The notes: generated by a model not told the origin, from the sequence alone. A DNA stretch of 33,259 nt from DASVDE01 sp035558955 (GCA_035558955.1 DATMBX010000017.1:1-33259); one strand, 5' to 3'; counted from the stretch's first letter, positions 15,407 through 23,851 are shown. Made by a program: numbers and translations.

Positions 15407-15421
15407 GCTGTAATACAGCAT
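15405..15421. promoter_or_regulatory. Palindromic operator overlapping promoter and start of antitoxin gene
   Basis: ATGCTGT-AAT-ACAGCAT is a perfect 7-3-7 palindrome that covers both the TATGCT -10-like box and the ATG of the RHH antitoxin. Binding there would block transcription and initiation directly. Autoregulation is inferred. Confidence 0.55.
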
Positions 15422-15500
15422 AGATGGCCGAACGGGCGGAATCGCGGAAATTGGGGAATTGGTGGGGGTCACAAGCCGAATCCGATCGGAAGAGGCGGGC

Positions 15501-15527
15501 GGGGCGGCCCCAGCGGCAAGCCGCCCC
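15501..15527 (-). terminator. GC-rich hairpin downstream of the pilin gene
   Basis: GGGGCGGC and GCCGCCCC form an 8-bp stem with an 11-bp loop, 8 bases after the pilin stop. There is no T-run, so it would be a non-canonical, actinobacterial-style terminator or only an mRNA-stabilising hairpin. Confidence 0.4.
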
Positions 15528-15534
15528 TCGCCAC

Positions 15535-15783
15535 TCATTTGAAGGTGACCTTGTCCACCGATTCCTTGATCTTGTTGACGATCACGTCGGCCAGCTCCGT
15601 GCCTTGTTTGCCGTTGAAACCTTTCATCGCGGCGACCATCCCCACCATCAAGAGGGAGACGAGCAGGATCAGGCCGACGTACTCGACCGTCCCCTGTCCG
15701 CGCTCGCGCTCGGCGAGGTCACGGATCGCCCGCACCCTCTGCCCCATCGCGGCATGTAGGTACCCCATCAACGCGTAGATCAT
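15535..15783 (-). CDS. Flp-type (type IVb) pilin-like protein
   Basis: This 82-aa protein carries a class III signal sequence. A basic N-terminal leader (about residues 15-29, RVRAIRDLAERERGQ) is followed by GTVEYVGLILLVSLLMVGMVAAM, with the Gly before the cleavage site and the Glu near +5 that define Flp/TadE-like prepilins. The polar C-terminus has NKIKESVDKVTF. After cleavage by a prepilin peptidase it would be assembled in the membrane as a Flp pilus. AAGGAGG lies six bases upstream of the ATG. No tad assembly genes are in the window, so the machinery must be elsewhere. Confidence 0.75.
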   Translation of the reverse strand: MIYALMGYLHAAMGQRVRAIRDLAERERGQGTVEYVGLILLVSLLMVGMVAAMKGFNGKQGTELADVIVNKIKESVDKVTFK

Positions 15784-15929
15784 CGAAGCCTCCTTGTCGC
15801 GGTTTGCCCAACCGATGCTCGGGGGCCGCGCGTGACCGATCTAGACGCGGGAGCGCCGAATCTGTGACGTAGATGTGGAAATTTCCGCAGGCGCGGGGTT
15901 TCCAACCCATGCAGGGATACCCTCACGCG

Positions 15930-16871
15930 GTGCGCGTCCTGGTCGTAACCAATTTCGTCCCCGACGATGCGGCGCCCCAGCGCGGGCGCTGGGTCCACGA
16001 CCAGATCGCCGCGGTGCGGCGCCACGGGGTCGAGGTGGAGGTGTTCGAGTTCCCACCCGGCTCGCGCCAGTACATCCCCGCGACCCGGCGGCTTCGGGCG
16101 CTGCTGCGGCGCGAGCGCTTCGACCTCGTCCACGCCCACTACGGGTTGCCGGGATGGTGCGCGCGCCTGGCCGGGGCGCGGCCGCTCATCGTCACCTTTC
16201 ACGGCACCGACGTCCGTCACGGCGTGGTCGGGCCGCTGTCGCGCCGCCTCGCCTGGCGGATGGACCTCGTCGCCGGGGTCTCACGGGCGCTCTTCGCTCC
16301 CGAGGACGGACGGCCGGGGCTGCCCCGCGTCCCCGGCTCGGCGGTGCTGCCCTGCGGGCCGGACCTGACGCGTTTCCGGCCGCTGCCGCGGGCAGAGGCG
16401 CGGCGGGAGCTGGGACTGGACCCCGAGGGCCGCTATCTGCTCTTCCCGGCCAATCCCGCGCGCCCGGAGAAGCGCGCCGACCGGGCGCGGGAGCTGGCCG
16501 CGGCAGCCGGGGCCGAACTGCTGACCGGCGGCGCGATCGATCCCGAGCAAATGCCGCTCTGGGTCAATGCCGCCAACGCGGTGCTCGTCACCTCCGACTA
16601 CGAGGGCTTCGGGATGGTCTGCGTCGAGGCCCTCGCCTGCGACGTGCCGGTCCTCTCCACCCCGGTCGGGATCGCCCCGTTCGCGCTCGCCGGCCTCGAG
16701 GGCGCGCTCTGCGCACCGTTCGACCTCGACACCTGGAGCGCTGCCGCCCGACCCCATTTGGAGGCGCCGGACCCGCGACTGCGTGGCGCCGCCCGCGCCG
16801 CCGCCTTCTCGGCGGAGCGCATGGGCGCGCGGGTGGTCGAGGCCTACCGTGACGTTCTCGCCGCCCCGTAA
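15930..16871 (+). CDS. Glycosyltransferase family 4 protein
   Basis: This 313-aa GT-B glycosyltransferase begins VRVLVVTNFVPDDAAPQRGRW, with the glycine-poor acceptor domain typical of GT4. DLVHAHYGLPG and VTFHGTDVR lie in the N-terminal domain. In the donor domain the E-x7-E region appears as SDYEGFGMVCVEALACDVPVLST. It would transfer a sugar from a nucleotide donor to a lipid or cell-surface acceptor; the substrates cannot be told. The start could also be ATG at 15909 or 15873; GTG 15930 matches the conserved beginning best. It is shorter than most GT4 enzymes (about 370-400 aa). Confidence 0.85.
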   Translation: MRVLVVTNFVPDDAAPQRGRWVHDQIAAVRRHGVEVEVFEFPPGSRQYIPATRRLRALLRRERFDLVHAHYGLPGWCARLAGARPLIVTFHGTDVRHGVVGPLSRRLAWRMDLVAGVSRALFAPEDGRPGLPRVPGSAVLPCGPDLTRFRPLPRAEARRELGLDPEGRYLLFPANPARPEKRADRARELAAAAGAELLTGGAIDPEQMPLWVNAANAVLVTSDYEGFGMVCVEALACDVPVLSTPVGIAPFALAGLEGALCAPFDLDTWSAAARPHLEAPDPRLRGAARAAAFSAERMGARVVEAYRDVLAAP

Positions 16872-16884
16872 TAGATTGAGCGTC

Positions 16885-17226
16885 TTGAGTGAGGAAACCG
16901 CCAAGCCGAGCGTCGAAGAGCTGAGCGCCCGCCTCGAACAGGAGCGCAATCGCGCCGCCGATGCGCTCGAGGACCTGGCCGCCACCCACGAGGAGGATCT
17001 GCGCCGCGAGCGCGAGGCAAAAGAGATGGCGCTGACCGCAGCCGAGGGCCGCTTGGGAGAGATCGAGAAGCAGGCCGAAGCAGCGGAGAAGCGGGTCGAG
17101 GAGGCCGAACGCCGCGCCGCCGAAGCCGAGGCCGCGGTCTCCGACGAAGCGGCCCGCGCGCGCGAATCCGCCGCCGCCTGGCTTCGCGGTCAGGTCGAGG
17201 CGATCCGCAGAGAGGCGCGGGGATAG
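16885..17226 (+). CDS. Coiled-coil protein of unknown function
   Basis: This 113-residue product is almost wholly alpha-helical. Its long Glu/Ala/Arg heptad-like stretch (about residues 10-100, such as KQAEAAEKRVEEAERRAAEAEA) would form a coiled coil. No signal peptide or membrane helix is seen. The start is uncertain: TTG at 16885 (giving MSEETAKPSVEEL) or TTG at 16876. It lies 13 bp after the glycosyltransferase, and its TAG stop at 17224-17226 overlaps the presumed nadB start. The function is unknown; its position gives no clear link to NAD synthesis. Confidence 0.6.
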   Translation: MSEETAKPSVEELSARLEQERNRAADALEDLAATHEEDLRREREAKEMALTAAEGRLGEIEKQAEAAEKRVEEAERRAAEAEAAVSDEAARARESAAAWLRGQVEAIRREARG

Positions 17227-18668
17227 CCGCAATCGCCGAGTTCGACGTCGCCGTCGTCGGCGGCGGCGCCGCGGGACTCTGGACGGCGCTGCGCGCGGCC
17301 GAGGCCGGCGGCCCGGTCTGCCTTGTCTCCCGCACACCGCTCTCTCAGAGCGCAAGCTTCTGGGCCCAAGGGGGGCTGGCCGCGGCGCTGGACCCCGGCG
17401 ACTCGCCCGAGCGCCACGCCGCCGACACGATCGCCGCGGGCCGGGGGCTCTGCCGCCCCTCCGCCGTCCAGGTCTTGGCAAGAGAAGCGCCGGGCGCCGT
17501 CCACGAGCTGATCGAGCGCGGAGTCGTCTTCGACCGCGACGAGGAAGGCGAGCTGGCGCTGGGCCTCGAGGGCGGGCACACCCGGCGGCGCATCGTCCAC
17601 TCCGGCGGCAGCCAGACCGGTCACGAGATCACCTCGAAACTGGCGGCGATGGTCGCCGGCGAACCGCGGATCGAGGTTCTCGAGAAGACCTCGGCGCTGG
17701 CGCTGTGGAGCGACGGCGAGCGCTGCCACGGGCTGCTGACCGAAAATGGCCCACTGGCGGCGACGGCGACCGTTTTGGCTACAGGGGGCGCCGCGGCCCT
17801 CTGGAAGCGAACCACCAACCCGTGGGGAGCGATCGGCGCCGGCCCGGTCCTGGCCGCAGCGGCGGGAGCCGACCTCGCCGACCTCGAGTTCTGTCAGTTC
17901 CACCCGACCGCGCTGGCGCTCCCCGGCACCCGTTTCGACGGGATGCTGGTCACCGAGGCGGTGCGCGGCGAGGGAGCGAAGCTGCTCGACGCGACCGGCC
18001 GGCGCTTCACCGACGAGCTTGCCCCACGGGACGCGGTCACCGCGGCGATCCTCGCCCGGATGGAGGCCGACGGATCCTCCCACGTCCAGCTCGACCTGCG
18101 CCCGGTCGACCCGGCTCGCTTCCCCAGCATCTTCACCTCGCTTGCCGAGGCCGGGCTGGACGCCCGCTCGGAGCCGGTGCCGGTGGCTCCCGCCTCCCAC
18201 TACGTGATGGGTGGAATAGCGGTCGACCTCGACGGGCGCTCCTCCCTCTCCGGCCTCTTCGCCGTCGGTGAGTGCGCCTGCACGGGGCTGCATGGCGCCA
18301 ACCGGCTCGCCTCCAACTCGCTCAGCGAGTGCTTCGTGTTCGGCGCGCGCGCCGCGACGGCGGCGTTGGAGGAGACCGGCGCGACGGAACGCCCACCGCT
18401 GCCGGACTGGCGCTTCGAGCCGCCGACGGAGGCGACCCGCGACACGGTCTGGCGCTTGGCCGGTCCAGTGCGTCGCGTCGAGCAGCTGCGCGAGCTGCTC
18501 GACGACCCCTACCCCCTGGCCGGCGCTATCGCCGCCTGCGCCCTCGAGCGGCGCGAGTCCCGCGGTGGCCACCTCCGCGCCGATTTCCCGGCGATGGACC
18601 CCGCGCTCGACGGCATCCACATAGTCCGCGCCGCCGACGAAACGATCCGCCGCGAAGAGTGGGGCTAA
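17223..18668 (+). CDS. nadB: L-aspartate oxidase, apparent non-canonical start
   Basis: This FAD enzyme oxidises aspartate to iminoaspartate, the first step of de novo NAD synthesis with NadA. Motifs: the dinucleotide fold DVAVVGGGAAGLWTAL near the N-terminus, ASFWAQGGLAAAL, QFHPTAL, EAVRGEGAKLLDATGRRF, SHYVMGGI and GLFAVGECACTGLHGANRLASNSLSE. The FAD-binding N-terminus lies upstream of the first TTG in frame (17475). No ATG, GTG or TTG precedes it, only ATA at 17223 (ATAG overlap with the previous stop, AGAGAGG upstream) or ATC at 17232. From ATA the product is 481 aa. A sequence error is possible. nadA and nadC are not in the window. Confidence 0.88.
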   Translation: MAAIAEFDVAVVGGGAAGLWTALRAAEAGGPVCLVSRTPLSQSASFWAQGGLAAALDPGDSPERHAADTIAAGRGLCRPSAVQVLAREAPGAVHELIERGVVFDRDEEGELALGLEGGHTRRRIVHSGGSQTGHEITSKLAAMVAGEPRIEVLEKTSALALWSDGERCHGLLTENGPLAATATVLATGGAAALWKRTTNPWGAIGAGPVLAAAAGADLADLEFCQFHPTALALPGTRFDGMLVTEAVRGEGAKLLDATGRRFTDELAPRDAVTAAILARMEADGSSHVQLDLRPVDPARFPSIFTSLAEAGLDARSEPVPVAPASHYVMGGIAVDLDGRSSLSGLFAVGECACTGLHGANRLASNSLSECFVFGARAATAALEETGATERPPLPDWRFEPPTEATRDTVWRLAGPVRRVEQLRELLDDPYPLAGAIAACALERRESRGGHLRADFPAMDPALDGIHIVRAADETIRREEWG

Positions 18669-18682
18669 CCGCCAAGATTCCG

Positions 18683-18729
18683 CTCCGCTGTTCCTTATGT
18701 GTCCTATGCGGACATAGGGAACAGCGGAA
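18683..18729. repeat. 47-bp palindromic element, copy 2 (subfamily B)
   Basis: The arms TCCGCTGTTCC and GGAACAGCGGA enclose a core TTATGTGTCC-TATGC-GGACATAG. It lies in the 80-bp gap between nadB and the hydantoinase gene. The inner sequence nearly matches the copy at 25470-25516, while the outer ends match all six copies. As RNA it would form a strong hairpin and might act as a terminator for nadB. Confidence 0.88.
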
Positions 18730-18748
18730 TGAGCATTAGCGTCCAGGA

Positions 18749-21700
18749 ATGCTTCTTGGAGTTGACGTAGGAGGGACCTTCACCGACGCCGTCCTCTTCG
18801 ACGGCGCGACGCTCCACACGGCGAAGACGCCGACGACGCCCGGGGAGGAGTCGGTGGGGACGATGGCGGCGATCGAGCAGGTGCTGCGGCGAGCCGGGGC
18901 GCGCGCCGCCGACGTCGAGTCCTTCTCCCACGGGATGACCGTCGGCACCAACGCGCTGCTCGAAGAGCGCGGCGCCCGCACCGCGTTGATCGCCACCCGC
19001 GGCTTTGCCGACCAGCTGGAGATAGGCCGTCAGAACCGCCCCGACCTCTATCGCCTCTGCGCGCCGAAGCCGGCGCCGCTGGTCGAGCCGCAGATGCGCT
19101 TCGAAGCCGCGGAGCGAATGGGGCCGGAGGGAGCGATCCAACTCCTCGCCGACGGCGAGCCGGAGCGGCTGGCGCAGGCGCTGCGCGAGTCCGGCGCCGA
19201 GTCGGTTGCGGTCTGCCTGCTCTTCTCTTATGTGGATCCCGCACACGAACGGCGCATCGCCGAACACCTGCGCCGGGAGCTGCCCGGCGTCCACGTCTCC
19301 GCATCGCATGAGGTGCTGCCGCGCTTCCGCGAGTACGAGCGCTGCTCCACGACGGCGATCGACGCCTACCTCTCCCCCTTGCTCGGCGACTACCTGAGCC
19401 GACTCAAGGATGTCGCCGCCGATGCCGGACTTCCGCAACCCCTTGTGATGCGCTCCTCGGGAGGAGTCACCGGCGCCGAGGAGGCGGCCCGCGCCGGCGC
19501 CTGGAGCGTGCTTTCGGGGCCCGCCGGCGGCGCGGTCGGCGCGAGCCTACTGGCCGGCATCTCCGGCGACGGCAACGCCCTCGGCTTCGACATGGGTGGG
19601 ACCTCGTGTGACGTATGCGTAGTGGAGGACGGCAAAGTGCGTCGCACCGACTCCCGCACGATCGGCGGTCGCGTGATCCAGCTGCCGATGGTCGACGTGC
19701 ACACGGTCGGCGCGGGCGGCGGCTCGGTCGGCTGGCGCGACCCCGGCGGGGCGCTGCGGGTCGGGCCGCGGTCTGCGGGCGCCGATCCCGGGCCTGCCTG
19801 TTACGGCGGCGGCGGCGCCGAGCCGACCGTCACCGACGCCAACCTGCTGCTCGGCTACCTGGCGGCCGACTCCAAGCTGGCCGGCGGGGTCGCCCTGGAC
19901 GTCGGCGCGGCGCGCGGCGCGGTCACGCGCCTCGCGGATTCGCTCGGGCTGGATGAGTTGGAGGCCGCGGAAGGAATCGTCCGCGTCGCCAACCAGGAGA
20001 TGGTGCGAGCGCTTCGCGTTGTCACCGTCGAGCGCGGCGTCGACCCGCGCCGCTTCGCCTTGCTGCCATTCGGCGGCGCTGGGCCGATGCACGCCGCCGC
20101 GATCGCCGCCGAGCTTGGAGTCGAGCGAATCCTCTGCCCGCGCGCCGGCGGCGTCCTCTCCGCGCTCGGCCTCTGCGCCTCGGATCGCCGTCGCGACACC
20201 GCCCGCACGGTGATGCTGAGCGGTCGGGCGCTGACCGCGGCGCGGATCGCCCGCGAGGTCGAAGACCTCATCGCCACCGAAGACCATGACCTACAGGGGG
20301 CCGAGCCCGAGGTCGCCTTCGGGATGCGCTATCGCGGCCAGGCCTTTGAGCTGACGATTGCCGGGCCGGTCGATCCCGACCCCGCCGACCTGGCCGAGCG
20401 CTTCGCCGCCGCCCACGAGGAGCGCTATGGCTATCGCGACCCCGCGGGCGAAATCGAGTTGGTCGATATCCGTCTGGCGATGGTCGTCACCGGCCCCCAA
20501 CCGCAGCCCGCGGCATCCGTCGCGGGAAGGCTGGTCGAGAGCGCCCGCCGCGCCCGCTTCGGGGGTGAGTGGATTGAAGCGAGGGTGCTGCGCGGAGAAC
20601 CGCCCGCCGGCGCGCGGGCCGAGGGCCCGGCGATCTTCGAGCTACCGGAGGCGACCTTCGTCTTGCCGCCCGGCTGGAGCGCCGAGGTCGACGACACTGG
20701 CACGATCCGCGCCCAAACCCGCAAACGAGCTTCCGCTGCGACTTATCCCCGTATATCGGGGATAAGTCGCAGCGGAACGGCGCAGTTGGGGCCCATTGAG
20801 CTGCAGGTGATGAGCGGCGGCTTGCGCGCCGCCTGCGAGGAGATGGGCGCGGTCCTGATCCGCGCCTCGCACTCGGCCAACATCAAGGAACGACGCGACT
20901 GCTCGACCGCGCTTTTCGACGCCCGGGGTGAGCTGGTCATGCAAGCCGAGCACATCCCCGTCCACCTCGGCTCGATGCCCGATGCGGTGGCGGCGATCCT
21001 CGACCGCGAACAACGGCCGGGCGAAGCATGGATCCTCAACGATCCCTACCGGGGCGGCACCCATCTCCCCGACATCACCCTCATAGATCCGGTCTTCGTC
21101 GAAGGCTCGCTACTCGGGTTCGTGGCCAGCCGCGCCCACCACGCCGATGTCGGCGGCCCCACGCCGGGTGGAATGCCCGCCGGCTCGACCCGCCTGGAAG
21201 ACGAAGGCGTCGTGATCCCGCCGACACGTGCCGACGACGAAACGCTGCGCGAGCTGGCCGAACGGATGCGCTCGCCGCGCCAGCGCCTCGCCGACCTGCG
21301 CGCCCAGCGCGCCGCCAACCGAGTCGGCGCCCAGCGGCTGATCGAACTGGCCGAGCGCCACGGCCTCGACGAGTTGCGCGCCGGGATGGCCGAGACCCTC
21401 GCCTACGCCGAACGCCGCACCCGCGCCGCCCTGGCCAACCTCCCCGACGGGACCTACACGGCCGAGGACGTGCTGGAGGACGACTTTCATTCCGCTGCGA
21501 CTTATCCCGGACATGCAGGGATAAGTCGCAGCGGAGCGTCGCGGGACGTGACGTTGCGGGTTGCGGCCACGATCGAAGGGGACCGGCTCACGCTCGATTT
21601 CACCGGCACCGACGCCCAGGTGGAGGGCAATCTCAACTGCCCGCTCTCCGTCACCAAGTCTGCCGCCTTCTTCGCCGTCCGGGCCCTGACCGACCCCGAC

Positions 21701-22336
21701 GCCCCACCCTCCGCCGGCGCCCACCGCCCGATCGAGGCGATCGCGCCGGAGGGCTGCCTGCTCAACGCCCACCCGGGAGCCGCGGTCGCCGCTGGAAACG
21801 TCGAGACCTCCAGCCGCGTCGCCGACCTGGTCATCTCCGCGCTGGGGTGCGCCCTCCCGGCTCCCGCCCAGGGCCAGGGAACGATGAACAACCTGACGCT
21901 TGCCGGAGAGGGCTTCACCTATTACGAAACGCTTGGCGGCGGCCAGGGGGCATGCCCCGACGCCGATGGCCCGAGCGCCATCCACGTCGCGATGTCGAAC
22001 ACCCTCAACACGCCGATCGAGGCGCTTGAAACCGAATTTCCCCTGCGGGTGCGGGAGCTGTCGGTGCGGCGGGGCAGTGGGGGCGACGGGCGGCAGAACG
22101 GGGGCGATGGCATCGTCCGCGATATCGAGGCCCTGGCGCCGATGCGATTCACGCTGATCACCGAACGCCGTCGCCATCCCCCGCGCGGTCGCGACGGCGG
22201 CGCCGACGGCGCCCCTGGGCGCAATCTCGTCAACGACGAGCCACTTCCAAGCAAGGCCGAAGGCAGCCTCAGACCCGGCGACAGGCTGCGAATCGAGACT
22301 CCGGGCGGGGGCGGAGCAGGCTCAAAGGACCATTAA
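18749..22336 (+). CDS. Hydantoinase/5-oxoprolinase-type A-B fusion with two inserted palindromes
   Basis: This 1195-aa protein joins two subunits that are separate in many bacteria. The HyuA half (residues 1-660) has ASKHA-like ATP motifs, GVDVGGTFTDAV at 4-15 and GFDMGGTSCDV. The HyuB half (677-1195) begins GPIELQVMSGGLRAACEEMGAVL, has LNDPYRGGTHLPDITL and ends RIETPGGGGAG. The enzymes hydrolyse cyclic amides such as hydantoins or 5-oxoproline with ATP. Palindromes at 20731-20777 and 21490-21536 encode SAATYP..GISRSG peptides (662-676 and 915-929), the first exactly at the A/B junction. The substrate is unknown, since no racemase or carbamoylase gene is nearby. The ATG at 18749 has AGGA close upstream. 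Confidence 0.9.
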   Translation: MLLGVDVGGTFTDAVLFDGATLHTAKTPTTPGEESVGTMAAIEQVLRRAGARAADVESFSHGMTVGTNALLEERGARTALIATRGFADQLEIGRQNRPDLYRLCAPKPAPLVEPQMRFEAAERMGPEGAIQLLADGEPERLAQALRESGAESVAVCLLFSYVDPAHERRIAEHLRRELPGVHVSASHEVLPRFREYERCSTTAIDAYLSPLLGDYLSRLKDVAADAGLPQPLVMRSSGGVTGAEEAARAGAWSVLSGPAGGAVGASLLAGISGDGNALGFDMGGTSCDVCVVEDGKVRRTDSRTIGGRVIQLPMVDVHTVGAGGGSVGWRDPGGALRVGPRSAGADPGPACYGGGGAEPTVTDANLLLGYLAADSKLAGGVALDVGAARGAVTRLADSLGLDELEAAEGIVRVANQEMVRALRVVTVERGVDPRRFALLPFGGAGPMHAAAIAAELGVERILCPRAGGVLSALGLCASDRRRDTARTVMLSGRALTAARIAREVEDLIATEDHDLQGAEPEVAFGMRYRGQAFELTIAGPVDPDPADLAERFAAAHEERYGYRDPAGEIELVDIRLAMVVTGPQPQPAASVAGRLVESARRARFGGEWIEARVLRGEPPAGARAEGPAIFELPEATFVLPPGWSAEVDDTGTIRAQTRKRASAATYPRISGISRSGTAQLGPIELQVMSGGLRAACEEMGAVLIRASHSANIKERRDCSTALFDARGELVMQAEHIPVHLGSMPDAVAAILDREQRPGEAWILNDPYRGGTHLPDITLIDPVFVEGSLLGFVASRAHHADVGGPTPGGMPAGSTRLEDEGVVIPPTRADDETLRELAERMRSPRQRLADLRAQRAANRVGAQRLIELAERHGLDELRAGMAETLAYAERRTRAALANLPDGTYTAEDVLEDDFHSAATYPGHAGISRSGASRDVTLRVAATIEGDRLTLDFTGTDAQVEGNLNCPLSVTKSAAFFAVRALTDPDAPPSAGAHRPIEAIAPEGCLLNAHPGAAVAAGNVETSSRVADLVISALGCALPAPAQGQGTMNNLTLAGEGFTYYETLGGGQGACPDADGPSAIHVAMSNTLNTPIEALETEFPLRVRELSVRRGSGGDGRQNGGDGIVRDIEALAPMRFTLITERRRHPPRGRDGGADGAPGRNLVNDEPLPSKAEGSLRPGDRLRIETPGGGGAGSKDH
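20731..20777. repeat. 47-bp palindromic element, copy 3 (HyuA/HyuB junction)
   Basis: This is the most perfect copy: 21-bp arms from TTCCGCTGCGACTTATCCCC outward around a TATAT loop. It is translated in frame as residues 662-676 of the fusion protein and sits between the HyuA and HyuB parts. Confidence 0.93.
21490..21536. repeat. 47-bp palindromic element, copy 4 (inside HyuB part)
   Basis: The arms TTCCGCTGCGACTTATCCC / GGGATAAGTCGCAGCGGA surround a 9-bp centre. It is translated in the same frame as copy 3, as SAATYPGHAGISRSG (residues 915-929), in a probable loop before the VTLRVAATIEGDRL strand. Confidence 0.93.
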
Positions 22337-22337
22337 T

Positions 22338-22366
22338 TTGGCGATTTGGGTCGCCTCGTCTAAACT
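22338..22366 (+). promoter_or_regulatory. Candidate promoter of the DUF1802 gene
   Basis: TTGGCG (22338-22343) and TAAACT (22361-22366) are spaced by 17 bp, with the start codon about 95 bp downstream. A weak GGCGA/TCGCC hairpin overlaps it. The region up to 22459 holds no other visible feature. Confidence 0.35.
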
Positions 22367-22459
22367 GCTGAATCCAGGCGGCGTCAGTCGTCAAGACAGG
22401 GCTTGAGGCGTCCTCCTCCCAGTCACAGATTCACCGACCTTCTCAGGTACAGCTTCCAA

Positions 22460-23092
22460 ATGCCGATCGCTTTCAAGGAATGGGCCGTAACGGTTCGTGC
22501 GCTCTCCGAGGGTGAGCAGCTGCTTACCCTGCGCAAGGGCGGCATCCGCGAGGAGAACAAGCACTTCGAGCTCGACCACGAGCGCTTCTTCCTCTACCCC
22601 ACCTTCGACCATCAGCGCAACGACCTCGTGCGCGAGTCCCACCATCCCGAGCTGCGCCGCGCCCTCGAGGAGGGCGTCTGGCCCGACGAGGAGCCACCCC
22701 CCAGGGCGCTGCTCCAAGACGGCGGCATCGCCCAGCCGGACCGCGTGCGGCTGCGCGCTTGGGCCGAGGTGACCGACCACGTGACGATCACCGATCCCCG
22801 CGTCGTCGACGCCCTCTCCCCCTTCTACGTCTGGACCCCCGACTACGCCGAGAAGCGGCTCAACTGGAAGCGGCGCCACCCCCTGCACATCCTGTTGCTG
22901 CGGGTCCATCGCATTCCCCGGCCGGTCACCGTCCGGGTTCGCGAGGAGTACCACGGCTGCCGCTCCTGGGTCGAGATCGACCGCGACCTGCCCTTCGAGG
23001 GAACCCCGGTGATGGCCGACGAGGAGTTCGACCGCGCCCGCGCGGAGATCAAGGCGGTCTGTGCGGGCGACGCTGAGCTCGCCTTGGCCTAG
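22460..23092 (+). CDS. DUF1802 family protein
   Basis: This 210-aa soluble protein begins MPIAFKEWAVTVRALSEGEQLLTLRKGGIRE and contains HERFFLYPTFDHQ, the opening of the DUF1802 family as I recall it. No enzymatic motif is evident and the function is unknown. The second half has LNWKRRHPLHILLLRVHRI, a basic amphipathic segment. The ATG at 22460 is chosen by family fit. The frame opens at 22403, but the extra 19 residues look unrelated. The next gene starts directly at the base after its stop. Confidence 0.72.
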   Translation: MPIAFKEWAVTVRALSEGEQLLTLRKGGIREENKHFELDHERFFLYPTFDHQRNDLVRESHHPELRRALEEGVWPDEEPPPRALLQDGGIAQPDRVRLRAWAEVTDHVTITDPRVVDALSPFYVWTPDYAEKRLNWKRRHPLHILLLRVHRIPRPVTVRVREEYHGCRSWVEIDRDLPFEGTPVMADEEFDRARAEIKAVCAGDAELALA

Positions 23093-23851
23093 GTGCCTTG
23101 GGTCGAGACTGAGTCTCTTTCTTTTACCGCCCGCCACGACAGCGGCGACACGGCTTTCGCCGAGCGGACTCTCGATCGGATGGAGGACTTGCGGCTGAGG
23201 CTGGAGGACCGCTTCGAGGTCGTCCCGGGCGACGTCTCCGTCGTCGTCCACACCAATCCCGCCTGGCTCTCGCTCGCCCATCCCTTTCTGCCCGCTGCGC
23301 GCTGGTCGGCCGCCCCCGCCGGGCGCCGCTACCTCGCCGGCTGGGCGATGGCGACGGAGCTGCACGTCCTCAACGATCCCCATATGGAGCGGCGCGCCGC
23401 GGGGGAGGACTCGCGCGAGGCGCTGCGCGGCACCGCCGAGCGCCTCTACGCGCAGCTGGTGATCGCCGCCAACAACCCCGATCTCCCCCCTTCCTGGACG
23501 CCGCGCCGCTTCGCCCGCTACCTCGGCTGGGCCTGGCTGGCGGAGGGGGGCGCGCAGTACTTCGCCCGCCAGGTCGGCCTCTACCGGGCGGCGACGATCC
23601 GCCGCCTGCGCGAGAGCTCCCGCCCCTCCTTCCCGCCCTCTCGCCGCGACGCCGTGATCCTCGGCGGCACGATCTTCGACCTGCTGGAAAACGAACGCGG
23701 GCCCGAGGCCTGCGAGCGCCTCGCCCTGCAACTGTTGCCCGGCGGCGCCACGCCGACCCTGGAGGCCGCATTCGAAGGCCGCATCGGCGACATCGAAGCA
23801 GCCTGGCGCGATTACCTGCGGGAGATGAACCGGCCCAGCGGCGTCAGCTAG
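23093..23851 (+). CDS. Hypothetical protein, possible degenerate MA-type peptidase
   Basis: This 252-aa protein starts with GTG immediately after the DUF1802 TAG. The order of elements (a VSVVVHTNPAWLSLAHP strand, a central helix, then LGWAWLAEGGAQYFARQVGLYR, followed by FDLLENERGPEACERLALQLLPG and a final EAAWRDYLREM) resembles gluzincin-like peptidase-MA proteins. Those proteins have an HExxH helix followed by WLxEGxAEY. No HExxH is present here, so it is probably inactive or unrelated. The tight spacing makes it one operon with DUF1802. It overlaps the convergent gene by 4 bp. Confidence 0.6.
   Translation: MPWVETESLSFTARHDSGDTAFAERTLDRMEDLRLRLEDRFEVVPGDVSVVVHTNPAWLSLAHPFLPAARWSAAPAGRRYLAGWAMATELHVLNDPHMERRAAGEDSREALRGTAERLYAQLVIAANNPDLPPSWTPRRFARYLGWAWLAEGGAQYFARQVGLYRAATIRRLRESSRPSFPPSRRDAVILGGTIFDLLENERGPEACERLALQLLPGGATPTLEAAFEGRIGDIEAAWRDYLREMNRPSGVS

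Noticed and set aside
17190..18620. 476-codon open frame on - strand opposite nadB
   Set aside because: nadB carries all aspartate oxidase motifs, while the antisense product has no recognisable domain.
22337..22459. tRNA or structured RNA between the hydantoinase and DUF1802 genes
   Set aside because: Only a 5-bp hairpin and a promoter-like pair are visible; no cloverleaf arms or TTCGA loop.
23520..23600. Active MA-type metallopeptidase
   Set aside because: The WLAEGGAQYF-like segment is present, but the HExxH zinc motif is absent.
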